A program made the position numbers and the translations under genes. The notes under the pieces are model-generated. The model saw only the letters and a list, made by a program, of their open reading frames with translations, ran no database searches and was not told where the DNA came from. A DNA stretch of 64,000 nt, taken from Polynucleobacter sp. AM-26B4 (GTDB taxonomy: Bacteria; Pseudomonadota; Gammaproteobacteria; Burkholderiales; Burkholderiaceae). Shown here in pieces: positions 55,160 to 64,000 of this stretch; position 1 is the stretch's first letter, and each line of letters starts with the position of its first letter. The DNA lies in assembly GCF_018882285.1 (NCBI RefSeq), contig NZ_JACVOT010000001.1, forward strand, positions 1,495,916 through 1,559,915. The letters are read 5' to 3'.

Positions 55160-55274
55160 AAATACTTATTTTTATGTAACGGTTGGGATTATTGTTTTAT
55201 ATGCTTTGGCAATATTTTTATTTGCTGCCCGCTCGGCTCGACACCTACAAGACACTCAAAATATTGATCTTTGA
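55152..55274 (+). CDS. Hypothetical 40-residue single-span membrane protein
   Basis: The product begins MDKNTYFYVTVGIIVLYALA and has one membrane helix at about residues 6-27, then a polar end (SARHLQDTQNIDL). It overlaps the preceding small gene by 8 nt in a different frame, and its stop codon lies within a short inverted repeat (CTTTGAACT at 55269-55277, AGTTCAAAG at 55280-55288). The layout resembles a two-gene unit of small membrane proteins. No family is recognised. Confidence 0.45.
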   Translation: MDKNTYFYVTVGIIVLYALAIFLFAARSARHLQDTQNIDL

Positions 55275-55296
55275 ACTTCAGTTCAAAGCAGTGTGA

Positions 55297-57720
55297 TTAC
55301 TTCTTTTTATTGATTGGCGCTCTTGCACCAGGCTTTGAACCAGTGCTTAAGCCTCGGGCTGAGCCTGGGCGACCAGAAGCGTTGCCTATGGATTTGGCGC
55401 CAGTCTTAACACCCGTTGCACGTGGCGGTAAACCAGTGTGTTGCGTCATGATCTTGCCGCGACCAGGTTTTTGAGGAACTGAAAAATCTCTTGGGTTGTG
55501 AGCAACGGCTGTAGCCGCAGGTTTGCCAAATGGCTTACCACCAGCCAGCCCCATTGAAGAGTTCTTGCGACGTGGACTTTGGTAACTACCATCCGTGGTT
55601 GGTTGATAGTTTGGTATCAAATGATGCTTGCCATTACCAATCAAATCAGCGCGACCCATTTTTTTCAAGGCTTCTCTTAGCAAAGGCCAATTGTTGGCAT
55701 CGTGGTAACGCAAGAATGCTTTGTGTAAACGACGACGCTTTTCGCCTCTGACAATGTCCACTGTTTCACTGTCACGCGTGACTTTGCGCAATGGATTTTT
55801 GTTGGTGTGATACATGGCTGTTGCTGTTGCCATTGGAGAAGGGTAGAAGGTTTGAACTTGATCAGCTCTAAAACCATTCTTCTTCAGCCAAATCGCCAAA
55901 TGCATCATGTCTTCATCGCTGGTGCCTGGGTGGGCTGCAATGAAGTAAGGAATCAAATACTGTTCTTTGCCTGCTTCTTTAGAGTATTTATCAAACAACT
56001 CTTTGAACTTATCGTAAGCGCCCATGCCAGGCTTCATCATTTTTGATAAAGGACCTTGCTCGGTGTGTTCAGGGGCAATCTTTAAGTAGCCACCCACGTG
56101 ATGAGCCACAAGCTCTTTGATGTACGCCGGCGCTTTAACCGCGAGGTCATAACGAACGCCTGAACCAATCAAAATCTTTTTAATGCCAGGTAATGCTCTG
56201 GCGCGACGGTATAACTGAATCAATGGCGTGTGATCAGTGTTGAGATTCGGGCAGATATCTGGATAAACGCAAGATGGTTTACGGCAGTGCGCTTCAATCT
56301 CTTTAGATTTACAAGCGATGCGGTACATGTTGGCGGTTGGGCCACCCAAGTCAGAAATGATACCTGTGAACCCAGGGACCTTATCACGGATATCTTCAAT
56401 CTCTTTGATGATTGAATTAGATGAACGATTCTGAATGATTCGGCCTTCGTGCTCGGTGATTGAACAGAATGTACAGCCACCAAAACAGCCGCGCATGATG
56501 TTCACTGAAAAACGAATCATGTCCCACGCTGGAATCTTGGCATCGCCATAAGATGGGTGCGGGGCTCTGGCATAAGGTAAATCAAACACTGAATCCATCT
56601 CTTCGGTGGTCAGTGGCACAGCAGGAGCGTTCAACCAAACATCTCTGACAGAAGCGCCTTCACCGTGTTGCTGAACCAATGCACGGGCATTGCCTGGATT
56701 GGTTTCTAAATGAAGCACGCGACTGGCGTGTGCGTAAAGCACTGGATCACGCTTCACAGCTTCATAGCTTGGAAGACGAATCACGGTTGTGTCACGCTCT
56801 AAACGTTTTCTGGCAGTCGGCACAACGGTAATAGCTTGAACAGCTGGTTCTTGCTCAAGCGTGCCATCGGTCTTTTTACAACTTGTGCCTTGCTCTTTGG
56901 CTTGTTCATCAGGCGTTAAGTATGGATTGATTGGAGCATCAATCACACCTGGCACATCTACTGTGCTTGAATCAATTTCTGTGAAACCTGGAGCAGGGTG
57001 ACGTCTGACAAAAGCAGTGCCACGGATGTCATTGATGTCACCGATCTTTTCACCTTTGGCTAAGCGATGGGCAATTTCAACCACGGCTCTTTCAGCATTG
57101 CCATAAAGCAGAATATCGGCTTTCGCATCAATCAAAATAGAACGGCGTACCTTGTCCTGCCAGTAGTCGTAGTGAGCAATGCGACGCAATGAGGCCTCAA
57201 TACCCCCCATTACTATAGGGGTATCGGCATAAGCTTCACGGCAACGTTGGGCATAAACCAAGGAACAGCGATCTGGTCTTTTGCCACCCATGCCGCCGGC
57301 AGTGTAAGCATCATCACTGCGTACTTTGCGATCAGCCGTGTAACGGTTGATCATGGAATCCATGTTGCCAGCAGCGACGCCATAAAACAAATTCGGTTGG
57401 CCTAGGGCCTTGAACGGATCGGCTGATTGCCAGTCCGGCTGAGAAATGATGCCGACACGGAAGCCTTGTGCTTCAAGCAAGCGGCCAATGATGGCCATAC
57501 CAAAACTTGGGTGATCGACATAAGCATCCCCAGTCACAATGATGATGTCGCAGCTATCCCAACCGAGCTTGTCCATCTCTTCTCGACTCATTGGCAAGAA
57601 GGGGGCTGCACCAAAACATTCAGCCCAGTATTTAGGGTAAGAATCTAATCTTGGCGAGCTAGGTATCAGGGAGGGATTGAAAGGTGCGTTCACGGGCTGT
57701 ATTTTAGGCTTTTTGAGCAC
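55297..57720 (-). CDS. YgiQ family radical SAM protein
   Basis: An 807-residue protein. An N-terminal cobalamin-binding-like region ([20 protein letters not shown]) precedes the radical SAM core, with the cluster cysteines in [17 protein letters not shown] near residue 417. [18 protein letters not shown] and [15 protein letters not shown] are YgiQ signatures. The last 90 residues or so are a low-complexity tail rich in Gly, Pro, Lys and Arg, as in other YgiQ proteins. The reaction is unknown. The start is GTG at 57720. It is divergent from a DMT transporter gene. Confidence 0.9.
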   Translation of the reverse strand: MLKKPKIQPVNAPFNPSLIPSSPRLDSYPKYWAECFGAAPFLPMSREEMDKLGWDSCDIIIVTGDAYVDHPSFGMAIIGRLLEAQGFRVGIISQPDWQSADPFKALGQPNLFYGVAAGNMDSMINRYTADRKVRSDDAYTAGGMGGKRPDRCSLVYAQRCREAYADTPIVMGGIEASLRRIAHYDYWQDKVRRSILIDAKADILLYGNAERAVVEIAHRLAKGEKIGDINDIRGTAFVRRHPAPGFTEIDSSTVDVPGVIDAPINPYLTPDEQAKEQGTSCKKTDGTLEQEPAVQAITVVPTARKRLERDTTVIRLPSYEAVKRDPVLYAHASRVLHLETNPGNARALVQQHGEGASVRDVWLNAPAVPLTTEEMDSVFDLPYARAPHPSYGDAKIPAWDMIRFSVNIMRGCFGGCTFCSITEHEGRIIQNRSSNSIIKEIEDIRDKVPGFTGIISDLGGPTANMYRIACKSKEIEAHCRKPSCVYPDICPNLNTDHTPLIQLYRRARALPGIKKILIGSGVRYDLAVKAPAYIKELVAHHVGGYLKIAPEHTEQGPLSKMMKPGMGAYDKFKELFDKYSKEAGKEQYLIPYFIAAHPGTSDEDMMHLAIWLKKNGFRADQVQTFYPSPMATATAMYHTNKNPLRKVTRDSETVDIVRGEKRRRLHKAFLRYHDANNWPLLREALKKMGRADLIGNGKHHLIPNYQPTTDGSYQSPRRKNSSMGLAGGKPFGKPAATAVAHNPRDFSVPQKPGRGKIMTQHTGLPPRATGVKTGAKSIGNASGRPGSARGLSTGSKPGARAPINKKK

Positions 57721-57832
57721 TTCTTGCTCGTTTAAACTATGGGCTGTTTGTTCATGACAATTGAGGGCCTCATATCTCTCTTTTTGTCACTTAAGCTTCA
57801 AAACCGTATAAAGCCCCTACAAAGTCCACCGC

Positions 57833-58765
57833 ATGCAAAGATCCTTTCTCCTTAGTTCACTGCTGATTGCTGGATTAGGGTCGATTTTGTTCTCAGCTAA
57901 AGCGATTGTTGTCAAACTTTGCTATCAATATGGGGTTGATTCCGCCACCGTGTTGTCTTTGAGGATGCTCTTTTCTCTGCCATTTTTCTGGGTGGCCGTG
58001 TGGTGGTCATCACGCCATCATCAACCATCCCCGATGGCCATGCGTGACATCTTGAGCATCATCTTTTTGGGTTTTGTTGGGTATTACCTTTCAAGCTATT
58101 TGGATTTCTTGGGATTGCAATACATCACGGTTGGATTGGAAAGAATCATTCTTTATCTCAACCCAACAATCGTCTTGTTGATCTCAATGCTGTTTCTGAA
58201 AAAGAAAATTCAACCACAGCAGTGGTTGGCTTTGCTTCTTGCTTATGCCGGTGTGATCATTGTGTTTTCACATGACCTTCACACCATGGGTCCATCGATT
58301 GCCTGGGGTGGCATGTTGGTATTTCTGAGCGCGATTTCTTATGCCGTCTATTTGATCTTTGCCGGAGAGATTGTGGGGCGGGTCGGCAGCATTCGTTTGG
58401 TTGCTTATGCCAGTGCATCGTCCACATTTTTCAGTACCGCTCAAGCATTGATCTTGAACCCTAGTCATTTATGGACCCAAGTTCCTGAGGTTTACCAATT
58501 GAGTCTCTTCAATGCTTTGTTTTGTACTTTCATGCCCATGCTGATGGTGATGATCGCAGTGAATCGAATTGGATCCGGTTTGACTGCACAGGCGGGTATG
58601 TTGGGACCAATCGCCACGATATTTCTTGGTTGGTTCTTCTTGGGTGAAAAAATCACCATCATTCAAATCATAGGCATGGCAGTAGTGCTCTGTGGAGTGG
58701 CGATTCTTGCCACCATGCAAACTGAAAAAAATCAGCCTCGACCTGAGTTGGCCGAGGCTGAGTAA
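57833..58765 (+). CDS. DMT superfamily (EamA) transporter
   Basis: A 310-residue membrane protein with ten hydrophobic helices in two EamA repeats. LFSAKAIVVKLCYQYGVDSA near the start and LEKILY-like YITVGLERIILYLNPTIVLL near residue 95-114 mark the first repeat; MLGPIATIFLGWFFLGEKIT near 262 marks the second. Such proteins export metabolites or amino acids; the substrate is unknown. The final codons hold a hairpin (58732-58761) that could terminate the opposite-strand neighbour. Confidence 0.87.
   Translation: MQRSFLLSSLLIAGLGSILFSAKAIVVKLCYQYGVDSATVLSLRMLFSLPFFWVAVWWSSRHHQPSPMAMRDILSIIFLGFVGYYLSSYLDFLGLQYITVGLERIILYLNPTIVLLISMLFLKKKIQPQQWLALLLAYAGVIIVFSHDLHTMGPSIAWGGMLVFLSAISYAVYLIFAGEIVGRVGSIRLVAYASASSTFFSTAQALILNPSHLWTQVPEVYQLSLFNALFCTFMPMLMVMIAVNRIGSGLTAQAGMLGPIATIFLGWFFLGEKITIIQIIGMAVVLCGVAILATMQTEKNQPRPELAEAE
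58725..58761 (-). terminator. Minus-strand terminator lying inside the DMT transporter gene
   Basis: TCAGCCTCG (58732-58740) and CGAGGCTGA (58753-58761) form a 9-bp stem with a 12-nt loop. On the minus strand it is followed by seven T (A-run at 58725-58731), so it should stop transcription of the PEBP-like gene. It is within the last codons of the plus-strand transporter. Confidence 0.68.
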
Positions 58766-58784
58766 TTTACTAAAAATTATTTAA

Positions 58785-59411
58785 TTAAATCGCGACACTT
58801 GGGTTCAAGCTGTAAATGCCGGTAATACTTGCTTGAGCAATGATGTGGGGTTTGATTGCAGCCAATGCCTCTGCACCTGTGAATGGACCAGTGAGAGGAA
58901 TGCTTGGAGTATTCAGAGCATAGACTGTGAAAACATAGTGATGCTTGATCGCATCGTTCCATGGCGGGCAGGGACCATCATAACCATAATAATGACCTTC
59001 CATGGATGCGTCGCCTTTGAACCAAGCGGTGTAGTCATTGATGCCTGGTGTACCTACCGGACTCTGCTGTGCTGATTTGCCTTTGGCTGTGATGTTGTTG
59101 CTGTGACTACCAGCTGTAATCGTTTGAACTGAATTAGGAATGTTCACCAAGACCCAATGATAAAAATCCACTCGCGGCAAACTGGCTGGCACCACTTTGC
59201 CTTCTTGGTTCACATCATCACCTTTGCTTGGAACATCAGGGTCATGACAAATCACTGCAAATGACTGGGTGTCCTTAGGAAAGTCTGACCAAGCCAAGTG
59301 AGGATTTTGATTGCTTGATAAGGTGATGTGAGTGCTTGGATCTTTGATCGCAAAAGCAAACTGACCTGGAATAACAGACTGATCTTGAAAACTTGAACTA
59401 GTGACTTTCAT
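58785..59411 (-). CDS. YbhB/YbcL family (PEBP/Raf-kinase-inhibitor-like) protein
   Basis: A 208-residue protein of the phosphatidylethanolamine-binding-like family. ICHDPDVPSKGDDV near residue 55 and YHWVLVNIP near 80 form the anion pocket, and GYDGPCPPWNDAIKHHYVF near 150 is the second conserved block. No signal peptide is evident. The function in bacteria is unclear. I start at the ATG at 59411 (MKVTSSSFQD) with GGGGAG upstream. It lies downstream of the YjgA/DarP-like gene on the same strand. Confidence 0.9.
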   Translation of the reverse strand: MKVTSSSFQDQSVIPGQFAFAIKDPSTHITLSSNQNPHLAWSDFPKDTQSFAVICHDPDVPSKGDDVNQEGKVVPASLPRVDFYHWVLVNIPNSVQTITAGSHSNNITAKGKSAQQSPVGTPGINDYTAWFKGDASMEGHYYGYDGPCPPWNDAIKHHYVFTVYALNTPSIPLTGPFTGAEALAAIKPHIIAQASITGIYSLNPSVAI

Positions 59412-59437
59412 AAAGCTCCCCAATCAATGACAACAAA

Positions 59438-59761
59438 TTAAATTTTCATCTTGCTGGCTTTTTTTGCGCCGACGATGCCAATCAAGGCTTGCTTGATGCC
59501 ATCAACTTCTTCTTCGCTCATGGCACCCATGATTTTGCCCAAATATTGAATGTGACGTCTGATGCCACCATGACTTCTCACATTGGGCGTTTCTTTGAGA
59601 GCATCTAAGAGACGTTCGGGTATTGGCATTTGTTTCCATTTATCAGGCATCTGACTGATTTCTTCAGCGAGATACTGTCTGGCCTCTAAACGACGCTTTA
59701 TTTCAGATTTACTCGGCTTTTCGGGAGCCAAATACTCTTCAGGGGTGTTTGATTGCTTCAT
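59438..59761 (-). CDS. YjgA/DarP-like ribosome-associated protein, short form
   Basis: A 107-residue basic, helical protein of the DUF615/YjgA family, whose Escherichia coli member DarP helps 50S subunit assembly. KPSKSEIKRRLEARQYLAEE near residues 16-35 and RRHIQYLGKIMGAMSEEE near 67-84 are the conserved parts. The usual family length is about 170-180; here the C-terminal helical half is missing and the protein ends in AKKASKMKI. It is either a natural short form or a truncation. Divergent from yaeQ. Confidence 0.8.
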   Translation of the reverse strand: MKQSNTPEEYLAPEKPSKSEIKRRLEARQYLAEEISQMPDKWKQMPIPERLLDALKETPNVRSHGGIRRHIQYLGKIMGAMSEEEVDGIKQALIGIVGAKKASKMKI

Positions 59762-59812
59762 AATGGTATTTTCGCAGACTCCTGTGAAATTGCACAGAAA
59801 ACCGAAACATTC

Positions 59813-60373
59813 ATGGCCATTAAATCCACCATCTTCAAAGTCACTCTCTCAGTTGCTGATATTGACCACGCCTATTATGCTGACCACAGCTTAACTTTGG
59901 CCAGGCATCCCAGTGAAACCGATGAGCGCATGATGATGCGTTTATTGGCTTTGTCGTTCAATGCCCATCTATTGAATGACCTTTGTCAGGGCGATGGTCA
60001 ACTGGTTTTTGGAGCTGGCTTGTCAGACCCGGATGAACCAGATGTTTGGTTAAAAGATTTCACGGGTCAAACCCGCTTATGGTTAGAAGTAGGGCAGCCA
60101 GAAGAAAAGCCCTTGAGCCGCGCTTGCTCAAAATCAGACAAGGTCGTGGTCTACGCCTACCATCATGCGGCTGAAGTTTGGTGGAAGGGCATTCAGAACA
60201 AACTCACGCGCATGGACAAGCTATCGGTGTACCGGGTGCCTTCGGATATTTCTCAAGAATTGGCTCGTTGGGCTGAGCGCAGCATGCAAATACAGGCCAC
60301 CATTCAAGATGGCCATTTGATGCTGAGCAGCCATCAAGGCACCATCGAAGTGACCTGCGAGCGTTTGAAATAG
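59813..60373 (+). CDS. YaeQ family protein
   Basis: A 186-residue protein. MAIKSTIFKVTLSVADIDHA and the later ARHPSETDERMMMRLLALS and WLEVGQPEEKPL are YaeQ signatures. The fold is related to restriction-endonuclease-like (PD-(D/E)XK) proteins; its role is unclear, and it was first noted as a suppressor of RfaH loss. I choose the ATG at 59813, which starts at the conserved N-terminus; an upstream in-frame start would reach across the darP promoter. Confidence 0.9.
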   Translation: MAIKSTIFKVTLSVADIDHAYYADHSLTLARHPSETDERMMMRLLALSFNAHLLNDLCQGDGQLVFGAGLSDPDEPDVWLKDFTGQTRLWLEVGQPEEKPLSRACSKSDKVVVYAYHHAAEVWWKGIQNKLTRMDKLSVYRVPSDISQELARWAERSMQIQATIQDGHLMLSSHQGTIEVTCERLK

Positions 60374-60457
60374 GCTCGGATAGTCTTAAATCAGACTCAA
60401 AAAATCCATCAGAAGTGCTTGGAATAAGCAATTTATCAGCGCTATACTTCAATCATC

Positions 60458-60907
60458 ATGAAAAAAATCATTGTTCTTAACGGTCCTAATTTGAACCTCT
60501 TGGGTACACGTGAGCCAGAAAAGTATGGCTCAAGTACTTTGGCGGATGTGGAAACTCTTTGTAAAGACACGGCTAAACGCTTGGGTTTTGAGGTTGAGTT
60601 TTTACAGAGCAATCATGAAGGTCCGTTGATTGACAAGATTCAAGAGGCTGGCTTGGCTCACCGCGCAGGCACGGTTCAAGGCATTGTTTTTAATCCGGGT
60701 GCTTACACCCATACATCAGTGGCTTTGCATGACGCGATTGCAGCGATGAGTGGTTTACCTGTGATTGAGGTGCATATCTCGAATGTGCATGCTCGTGAAG
60801 CATTCAGACATCATTCCTACATCTCTCCAGTGGCCGCCGGCATTGTGGTTGGCTTTGGTATCCAAGGCTACGCTTTGGCCATGGAAGGTTTAGCACAAAA
60901 GTCTTGA
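60458..60907 (+). CDS. aroQ: Type II 3-dehydroquinate dehydratase
   Basis: A 149-residue shikimate-pathway enzyme. [19 protein letters not shown] at residues 7-25 begins the family with the catalytic Tyr loop; [16 protein letters not shown] near 77-92 and [17 protein letters not shown] near 101-117 hold the active-site Asn, His and Arg. The length is normal for the dodecameric type II enzyme. A TATACTT-like -10 box lies about 15 nt before the ATG, with little room for a leader. It is convergent with slyX. Confidence 0.95.
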   Translation: MKKIIVLNGPNLNLLGTREPEKYGSSTLADVETLCKDTAKRLGFEVEFLQSNHEGPLIDKIQEAGLAHRAGTVQGIVFNPGAYTHTSVALHDAIAAMSGLPVIEVHISNVHAREAFRHHSYISPVAAGIVVGFGIQGYALAMEGLAQKS

Positions 60908-60931
60908 TCAGGCGCAAGCCTTGATCATGCA

Positions 60932-61138
60932 TCAATAGTGGGGCGGTATCTCATCTCGAGGGCTGTTGCCATCTGAGGGCATATTGCTCGCCATCTGCAA
61001 TTTGAGCGCTTGTATTTCTTTCACCAATAACTCAATGCGTTGCTGTTGCTTGAAGACAGTTTGATTTAACTCTTCAAGCAAGTCTTCAGAAAAGCTCAAT
61101 TTGATTTCTAAGTTGGTGATGCGTTCGTCTTGATTCAT
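60932..61138 (-). CDS. slyX: SlyX-like coiled-coil protein
   Basis: A 68-residue protein consisting mostly of one long coiled coil (RITNLEIKLSFSEDLLEELN, then KQQQRIELLVKEI), ending in a Pro-rich PPHY tail typical of SlyX. The function is unknown. The ATG at 61138 has AAGG upstream; the longer in-frame reading to 61228 adds 30 residues with many Cys and Ser and is unlike the family. Confidence 0.87.
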   Translation of the reverse strand: MNQDERITNLEIKLSFSEDLLEELNQTVFKQQQRIELLVKEIQALKLQMASNMPSDGNSPRDEIPPHY

Positions 61139-61262
61139 GATGACCTTCTGGTAATAAGGTGAGGATACCGAAGAGCGGCAAAATGAGCAATCTGCTAAAT
61201 CAGAAGTAAGGCATGCTAGCATCGCCATCTTCAGTCATCATGACAATGGTCGCAGACACTCA

Positions 61263-62174
61263 ATGAACCCACTAACGCCCCGCGTTATCTTTTATTTGGT
61301 ATTACCCACGATCCTTTGGGCTGGTAATGCCATTGTGGGGCGTTTGGCAGTCGGTGAAATATCTCCCATCATGCTCAATACTTTGCGCTGGTCATTGGCG
61401 GCGCTTATTTTGTTGCCCATCGGTTGGAGATTACTCAAATCAGACGGACCTATTTGGCAAAACAAGATTCGTTTCTTTTGGCTTGGTTTGTTAGGCGTTG
61501 GCTCATACAACGCACTGCTATACCTTTCTTTAGAAACATCAACACCCATCAATGTGACTTTGATTGGTGGCAGCATGCCGATGTGGATGATCATCATTGG
61601 CGCATTGTTCTATCAACAGGCAGTGCAATTCAAACAAATGATGGGCGCTTTGATCTCTTTGTTAGGGGTTGTGATTGTTTTAACCCGTGGTGACTTATCC
61701 AGCATCTTGGATATTCAACTCGTGGTTGGTGATTTGTACATTCTCTTGGCCACGATCTTGTGGGGCTTTTATAGCTGGATGTTGAGTCGCCCAGGTAAAA
61801 GTACTGAGCGCCAATGGCCTTGGGCTGAGTTCCTGTTGGCGCAAGTTCTTTTCGGCGTGTTTTGGTCAACTGCTTTCTTGGGCGTTGAATGGGCTGCTGA
61901 TGCGGTGGTATTTGAATTCACACAATCCACCATCGCCTTATTGATCTTCGTGGCAATTGCACCATCGCTGATTGCTTACCGTTGTTGGGGTTTGGGCGTG
62001 ACAGCAGCAGGACCTGCAATGGCAGCATTTTTTGCTAATTTGATTCCGTTATTCACTGCCTTGATGTCAGCCGCTTTACTCAGAGAGCCGCCTGAGTTAT
62101 TTCACGGCGTAGCATTTCTGATGATTGTTGCGGGTATTGTGATTTCTTCTTTGAAGAAATCATCAACTGATTAA
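61263..62174 (+). CDS. DMT superfamily (EamA) transporter
   Basis: A 303-residue ten-helix transporter. LPTILWAGNAIVGRLAVGEI near residue 13-32 is the first EamA motif; the second repeat begins near VGDLYILLATILWGFYSWML. It resembles drug/metabolite exporters. It is not closely similar to the DMT gene at 57833. It is convergent with the DUF1653-type gene, and the two overlap by 12 nt at their ends. Confidence 0.9.
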   Translation: MNPLTPRVIFYLVLPTILWAGNAIVGRLAVGEISPIMLNTLRWSLAALILLPIGWRLLKSDGPIWQNKIRFFWLGLLGVGSYNALLYLSLETSTPINVTLIGGSMPMWMIIIGALFYQQAVQFKQMMGALISLLGVVIVLTRGDLSSILDIQLVVGDLYILLATILWGFYSWMLSRPGKSTERQWPWAEFLLAQVLFGVFWSTAFLGVEWAADAVVFEFTQSTIALLIFVAIAPSLIAYRCWGLGVTAAGPAMAAFFANLIPLFTALMSAALLREPPELFHGVAFLMIVAGIVISSLKKSSTD

Positions 62175-62369
62175 TTCAAAACGACCATCTTCCATTTCTG
62201 CTTGAGGTCGAACCCAATAATCATGGGTCTGCATTGATTCATAGACATAGGCCATCTCAAGAGTGGCTTCAATCTTGGCTAAACCAATCACCAAATAAAA
62301 TCCACCCGTTTTCTTATGGCGTAACTGACTGCCGATGGGGAATAAGCTTGGGTGTGTTTTTCTCATCAT
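62163..62369 (-). CDS. DUF1653-like small protein
   Basis: A 68-residue protein. The core GSQLRHKKTGGFYLVIGLAK followed by EATLEMAYVYESM and YWVRPQAEMEDGRFE matches the DUF1653 pattern (Y/H-K-G-Y-VIGLA, EATLE, VVY, WVRP). No function is known. The start ATG at 62369 overlaps the MFS gene stop by four bases (ATGA), so it is likely co-translated with that gene. Its end overlaps the DMT gene. Confidence 0.75.
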   Translation of the reverse strand: MMRKTHPSLFPIGSQLRHKKTGGFYLVIGLAKIEATLEMAYVYESMQTHDYWVRPQAEMEDGRFELIS

Positions 62370-63589
62370 GGCGTGACTCTTTTAATTTTCCAAAGTGAAA
62401 ACTGCGTATAAAAAATAAACATCAATCCCCAAACAACAATTGATGCATAAGCTGCTGTCCAACCGCCATAACCAAAGTAACGACTGATATCCAGAGTTGC
62501 TCCGAATAGAGCAGGGCCCACCAATCCTGCACCAAAGCCCATCAAAGAATGCAAGCCCATCGCAGTGCCTTTGATTTCTTGCGGAACGCTGATGACCAAG
62601 CCAGCAGTTAGGGTGGCAGAATCTGCCATCACAAATATCCCGTGAATAAAAGCTAGGGCAACAATGACTGTCCAATGAGAATCCACGGACATACCTAAAG
62701 TAATACCGCTGATAGCACTGCCAATCATGACCCAATACACCCAGCGATGACGACCTACTCTGAGAGCCATTTCATTGCCGAGGATTGAGGCCGGAATGCT
62801 GATGATGTTCACCAAAGCCACAATCAGCGTAGCGCTGATCAAAAATGGTTGCTCAGGAGCGGCAATCGATGCGCAGTAAGTAAAGAATGCCACCAACCAA
62901 GCACGTGTCGCAAATAGCTCGAGCGTGTGGGCGCTGTAACCCAACATATAGCCAACCGCTTCTTTCATGGCCAATACTTTTTTCCAGCGAGCCACGGGGA
63001 AGGCATCACTCAACTTCATTTGAATATCAAAAATCCCTTTTTCGCCAGGAAGTGCTTTAGTGCCAAGCCAAGCGAGGGTGCCGGCACAAATTGGACCGAT
63101 GGCAATTAAGATGAATGCCAATGACCAAGAAAACTCTCGAATTAACACTCCAGATAACAAATAAGAACTTCCCGTGCCAAGTCCAAAAAATGCCGTGTAA
63201 AAAGAAATGTGACGGGTGATTTCACCAGTGGTCACGCGATCAGAAATTATTTTTAAGCCAGGCATGTACATGGCGGACAGACCTGCGCCATGAATCATCA
63301 AAAAGAATAGGGCTGAGTAAAAGCCATTAGCAAAAAATCCCACACCCAGCAAACCTAATCCAGCCGTGAGACCGCCAGCCAAATAAACTTGACGGGTATC
63401 GATGCGATCGGTGAGGGTGGTGGCAATAGGCACGACCATCACATAGCCAAGGAAAAAGCTGCTGGCTAAAAACCCAGATTCAAAATTACTCAAGTTCCAC
63501 TCTGCCTGAATGATGGTCAAGGCAGATGGATAACAAGCAAATCCCAAAAGGGACAGTGCTTGAGTTAAGAGCATTAAGTAGGTGGTCAA
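62366..63589 (-). CDS. MFS transporter
   Basis: A 407-residue permease with twelve hydrophobic helices. The loop between helices 2 and 3 has LTDRIDTRQVYLAGGL, the major-facilitator cytoplasmic signature in a relaxed form. A central cytoplasmic loop near residue 190-210 splits the halves. The substrate is unknown. It overlaps the DUF1653-like gene. Divergent from the gene at the right edge with 92 nt between, which hold no obvious operator. Confidence 0.87.
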   Translation of the reverse strand: MTTYLMLLTQALSLLGFACYPSALTIIQAEWNLSNFESGFLASSFFLGYVMVVPIATTLTDRIDTRQVYLAGGLTAGLGLLGVGFFANGFYSALFFLMIHGAGLSAMYMPGLKIISDRVTTGEITRHISFYTAFFGLGTGSSYLLSGVLIREFSWSLAFILIAIGPICAGTLAWLGTKALPGEKGIFDIQMKLSDAFPVARWKKVLAMKEAVGYMLGYSAHTLELFATRAWLVAFFTYCASIAAPEQPFLISATLIVALVNIISIPASILGNEMALRVGRHRWVYWVMIGSAISGITLGMSVDSHWTVIVALAFIHGIFVMADSATLTAGLVISVPQEIKGTAMGLHSLMGFGAGLVGPALFGATLDISRYFGYGGWTAAYASIVVWGLMFIFYTQFSLWKIKRVTP

Positions 63590-63681
63590 AATGGCAGTTG
63601 ATTAATTGTTATGGTCGAAATGATTTTATCCCTAGATAGGTATTCATGGATAATTGAATTCTATTTATTTGAATCTCGTCC

Positions 63682-64000
63682 ATGCCTGAACTTCGCTCCC
63701 AAGCCCTTCAACTGCTGAGCCTTTGCGACCCATCTGAAAAAGGTGCGGCGGTGATTGCTTTGCGCGAGCAATACCTGCAAGGTGGCATCACCATCAATGC
63801 CGAGGAACGTTTGACTGAAGCGGACTTTGATATTCCTGGTAGACCTGCAGCTCCCATTTTGGTCAATCCTGGATTGGTCAAGCGTCGCTCGATGGTGACG
63901 GAAGAGGGTCGCTCCGTATTGATCCATGCTTTGGCTCACATTGAGTTCAATGCCATCAATTTGGCTTTGGATGCCGTATGGCGTTTCCCCAACATGCCCA
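63682..64000 (+). CDS. DUF455 family protein (ferritin-like), partial at window edge
   Basis: The open frame from the ATG at 63682 (MPELRSQALQLLSLCDPSEK) runs off the window after 106 codons. PGRPAAPILVNPGLVKRRSM near residues 53-72 and LIHALAHIEFNAINLALDAV near 82-101 are the DUF455 hallmarks; the His/Glu in HALAHIE are likely di-iron ligands of a ferritin-like helix bundle. Family function is unclear. The rest of the gene lies outside the window. Confidence 0.87.
   Translation, partial: MPELRSQALQLLSLCDPSEKGAAVIALREQYLQGGITINAEERLTEADFDIPGRPAAPILVNPGLVKRRSMVTEEGRSVLIHALAHIEFNAINLALDAVWRFPNMP

Noticed and set aside
55271..55474. Plus-strand open frame of 67 codons opposite the ygiQ end
   Set aside because: It lies antisense to the low-complexity C-terminal tail of YgiQ, and its composition mirrors that tail.
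60904..60927. Hairpin with GCAA loop at the end of aroQ
   Set aside because: The stem has a bulge and no T-run follows on either strand, so I do not call it a terminator.
1..64000. tRNA, rRNA, CRISPR arrays, insertion sequences, prophage genes
   Set aside because: Read for cloverleaf-like stretches, regularly spaced repeats and transposase or phage motifs; none was found.

Overview
The window reads as a chromosome segment of a free-living betaproteobacterium of the Burkholderiales, most like Polynucleobacter or a close relative. The reasons are moderate G+C, the gene order sdhCDAB-sdhE-gltA-leuC-leuD-leuB-asd-fimV-truA-trpFBA-accD-folC-dedD-cvpA-purF-metZ, a DUF2863 protein and a soxCDYZAXB cluster. 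The genus is an inference from gene order and protein resemblance. No rRNA, tRNA, CRISPR array, insertion sequence or prophage gene was seen.

Layout. 1-2210: the end of an unidentified gene, a SOUL-type haem-binding-like protein, a solitary Phd/YefM antitoxin and a DUF2863 protein. 2276-5137: a CitE-like lyase and malate dehydrogenase on the minus strand, divergent from a GntR/HutC regulator; palindromes fill the shared promoter. 5268-25866: about 20 kb of co-directional housekeeping genes for succinate dehydrogenase, citrate synthase, leucine, aspartate-semialdehyde, tryptophan, fatty acid, folate, purine and methionine metabolism, closed by a bidirectional terminator. 25924-28668 (minus): a molybdate-type permease/ATPase pair (modBC, no modA in the window) plus a Tat-exported metallo-beta-lactamase-fold protein. 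28904-35473 (plus): soxCDYZAXB, with intrinsic-terminator-like hairpins between soxZ/soxA, between soxX/soxB and after soxB. 35642-38444: a YeeE/YedE transporter fused to a sulfurtransferase-like domain, a TauE/SafE permease and a DUF2244 protein. 38454-42876: an RND efflux adaptor and pump and a thioesterase. 43246-45831: aconitase B. 45943 to the end: mixed single genes (nitronate monooxygenase, isochorismatase-like, RsuA-like, lactate dehydrogenase-like, carbonic-anhydrase-like, CidA/LrgB, amidase, YggU, YgiQ, two DMT transporters, PEBP-like, a short YjgA/DarP, YaeQ, AroQ, SlyX, MFS, DUF455) and several small unknown genes.

How the parts fit. TCA-cycle genes occur at two places 38 kb apart. 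The mdh/gntR intergenic region and the acnB promoter share a 22-bp sequence with one mismatch, so the GntR protein is a good candidate for a local TCA-cycle regulator. The sulfur block is a complete Sox thiosulfate-oxidation system, including the molybdenum enzyme SoxCD. Molybdate-type transport genes sit on one side and sulfur-compound transporters on the other, so cofactor supply, thiosulfate uptake and oxidation, and product export appear to be grouped. The least ordinary items are the shared operator, the transporter-sulfurtransferase fusion with a possible internal start, the molybdate transporter lacking a binding protein, and the small-protein genes at 42907-43056 and 54944-55274.
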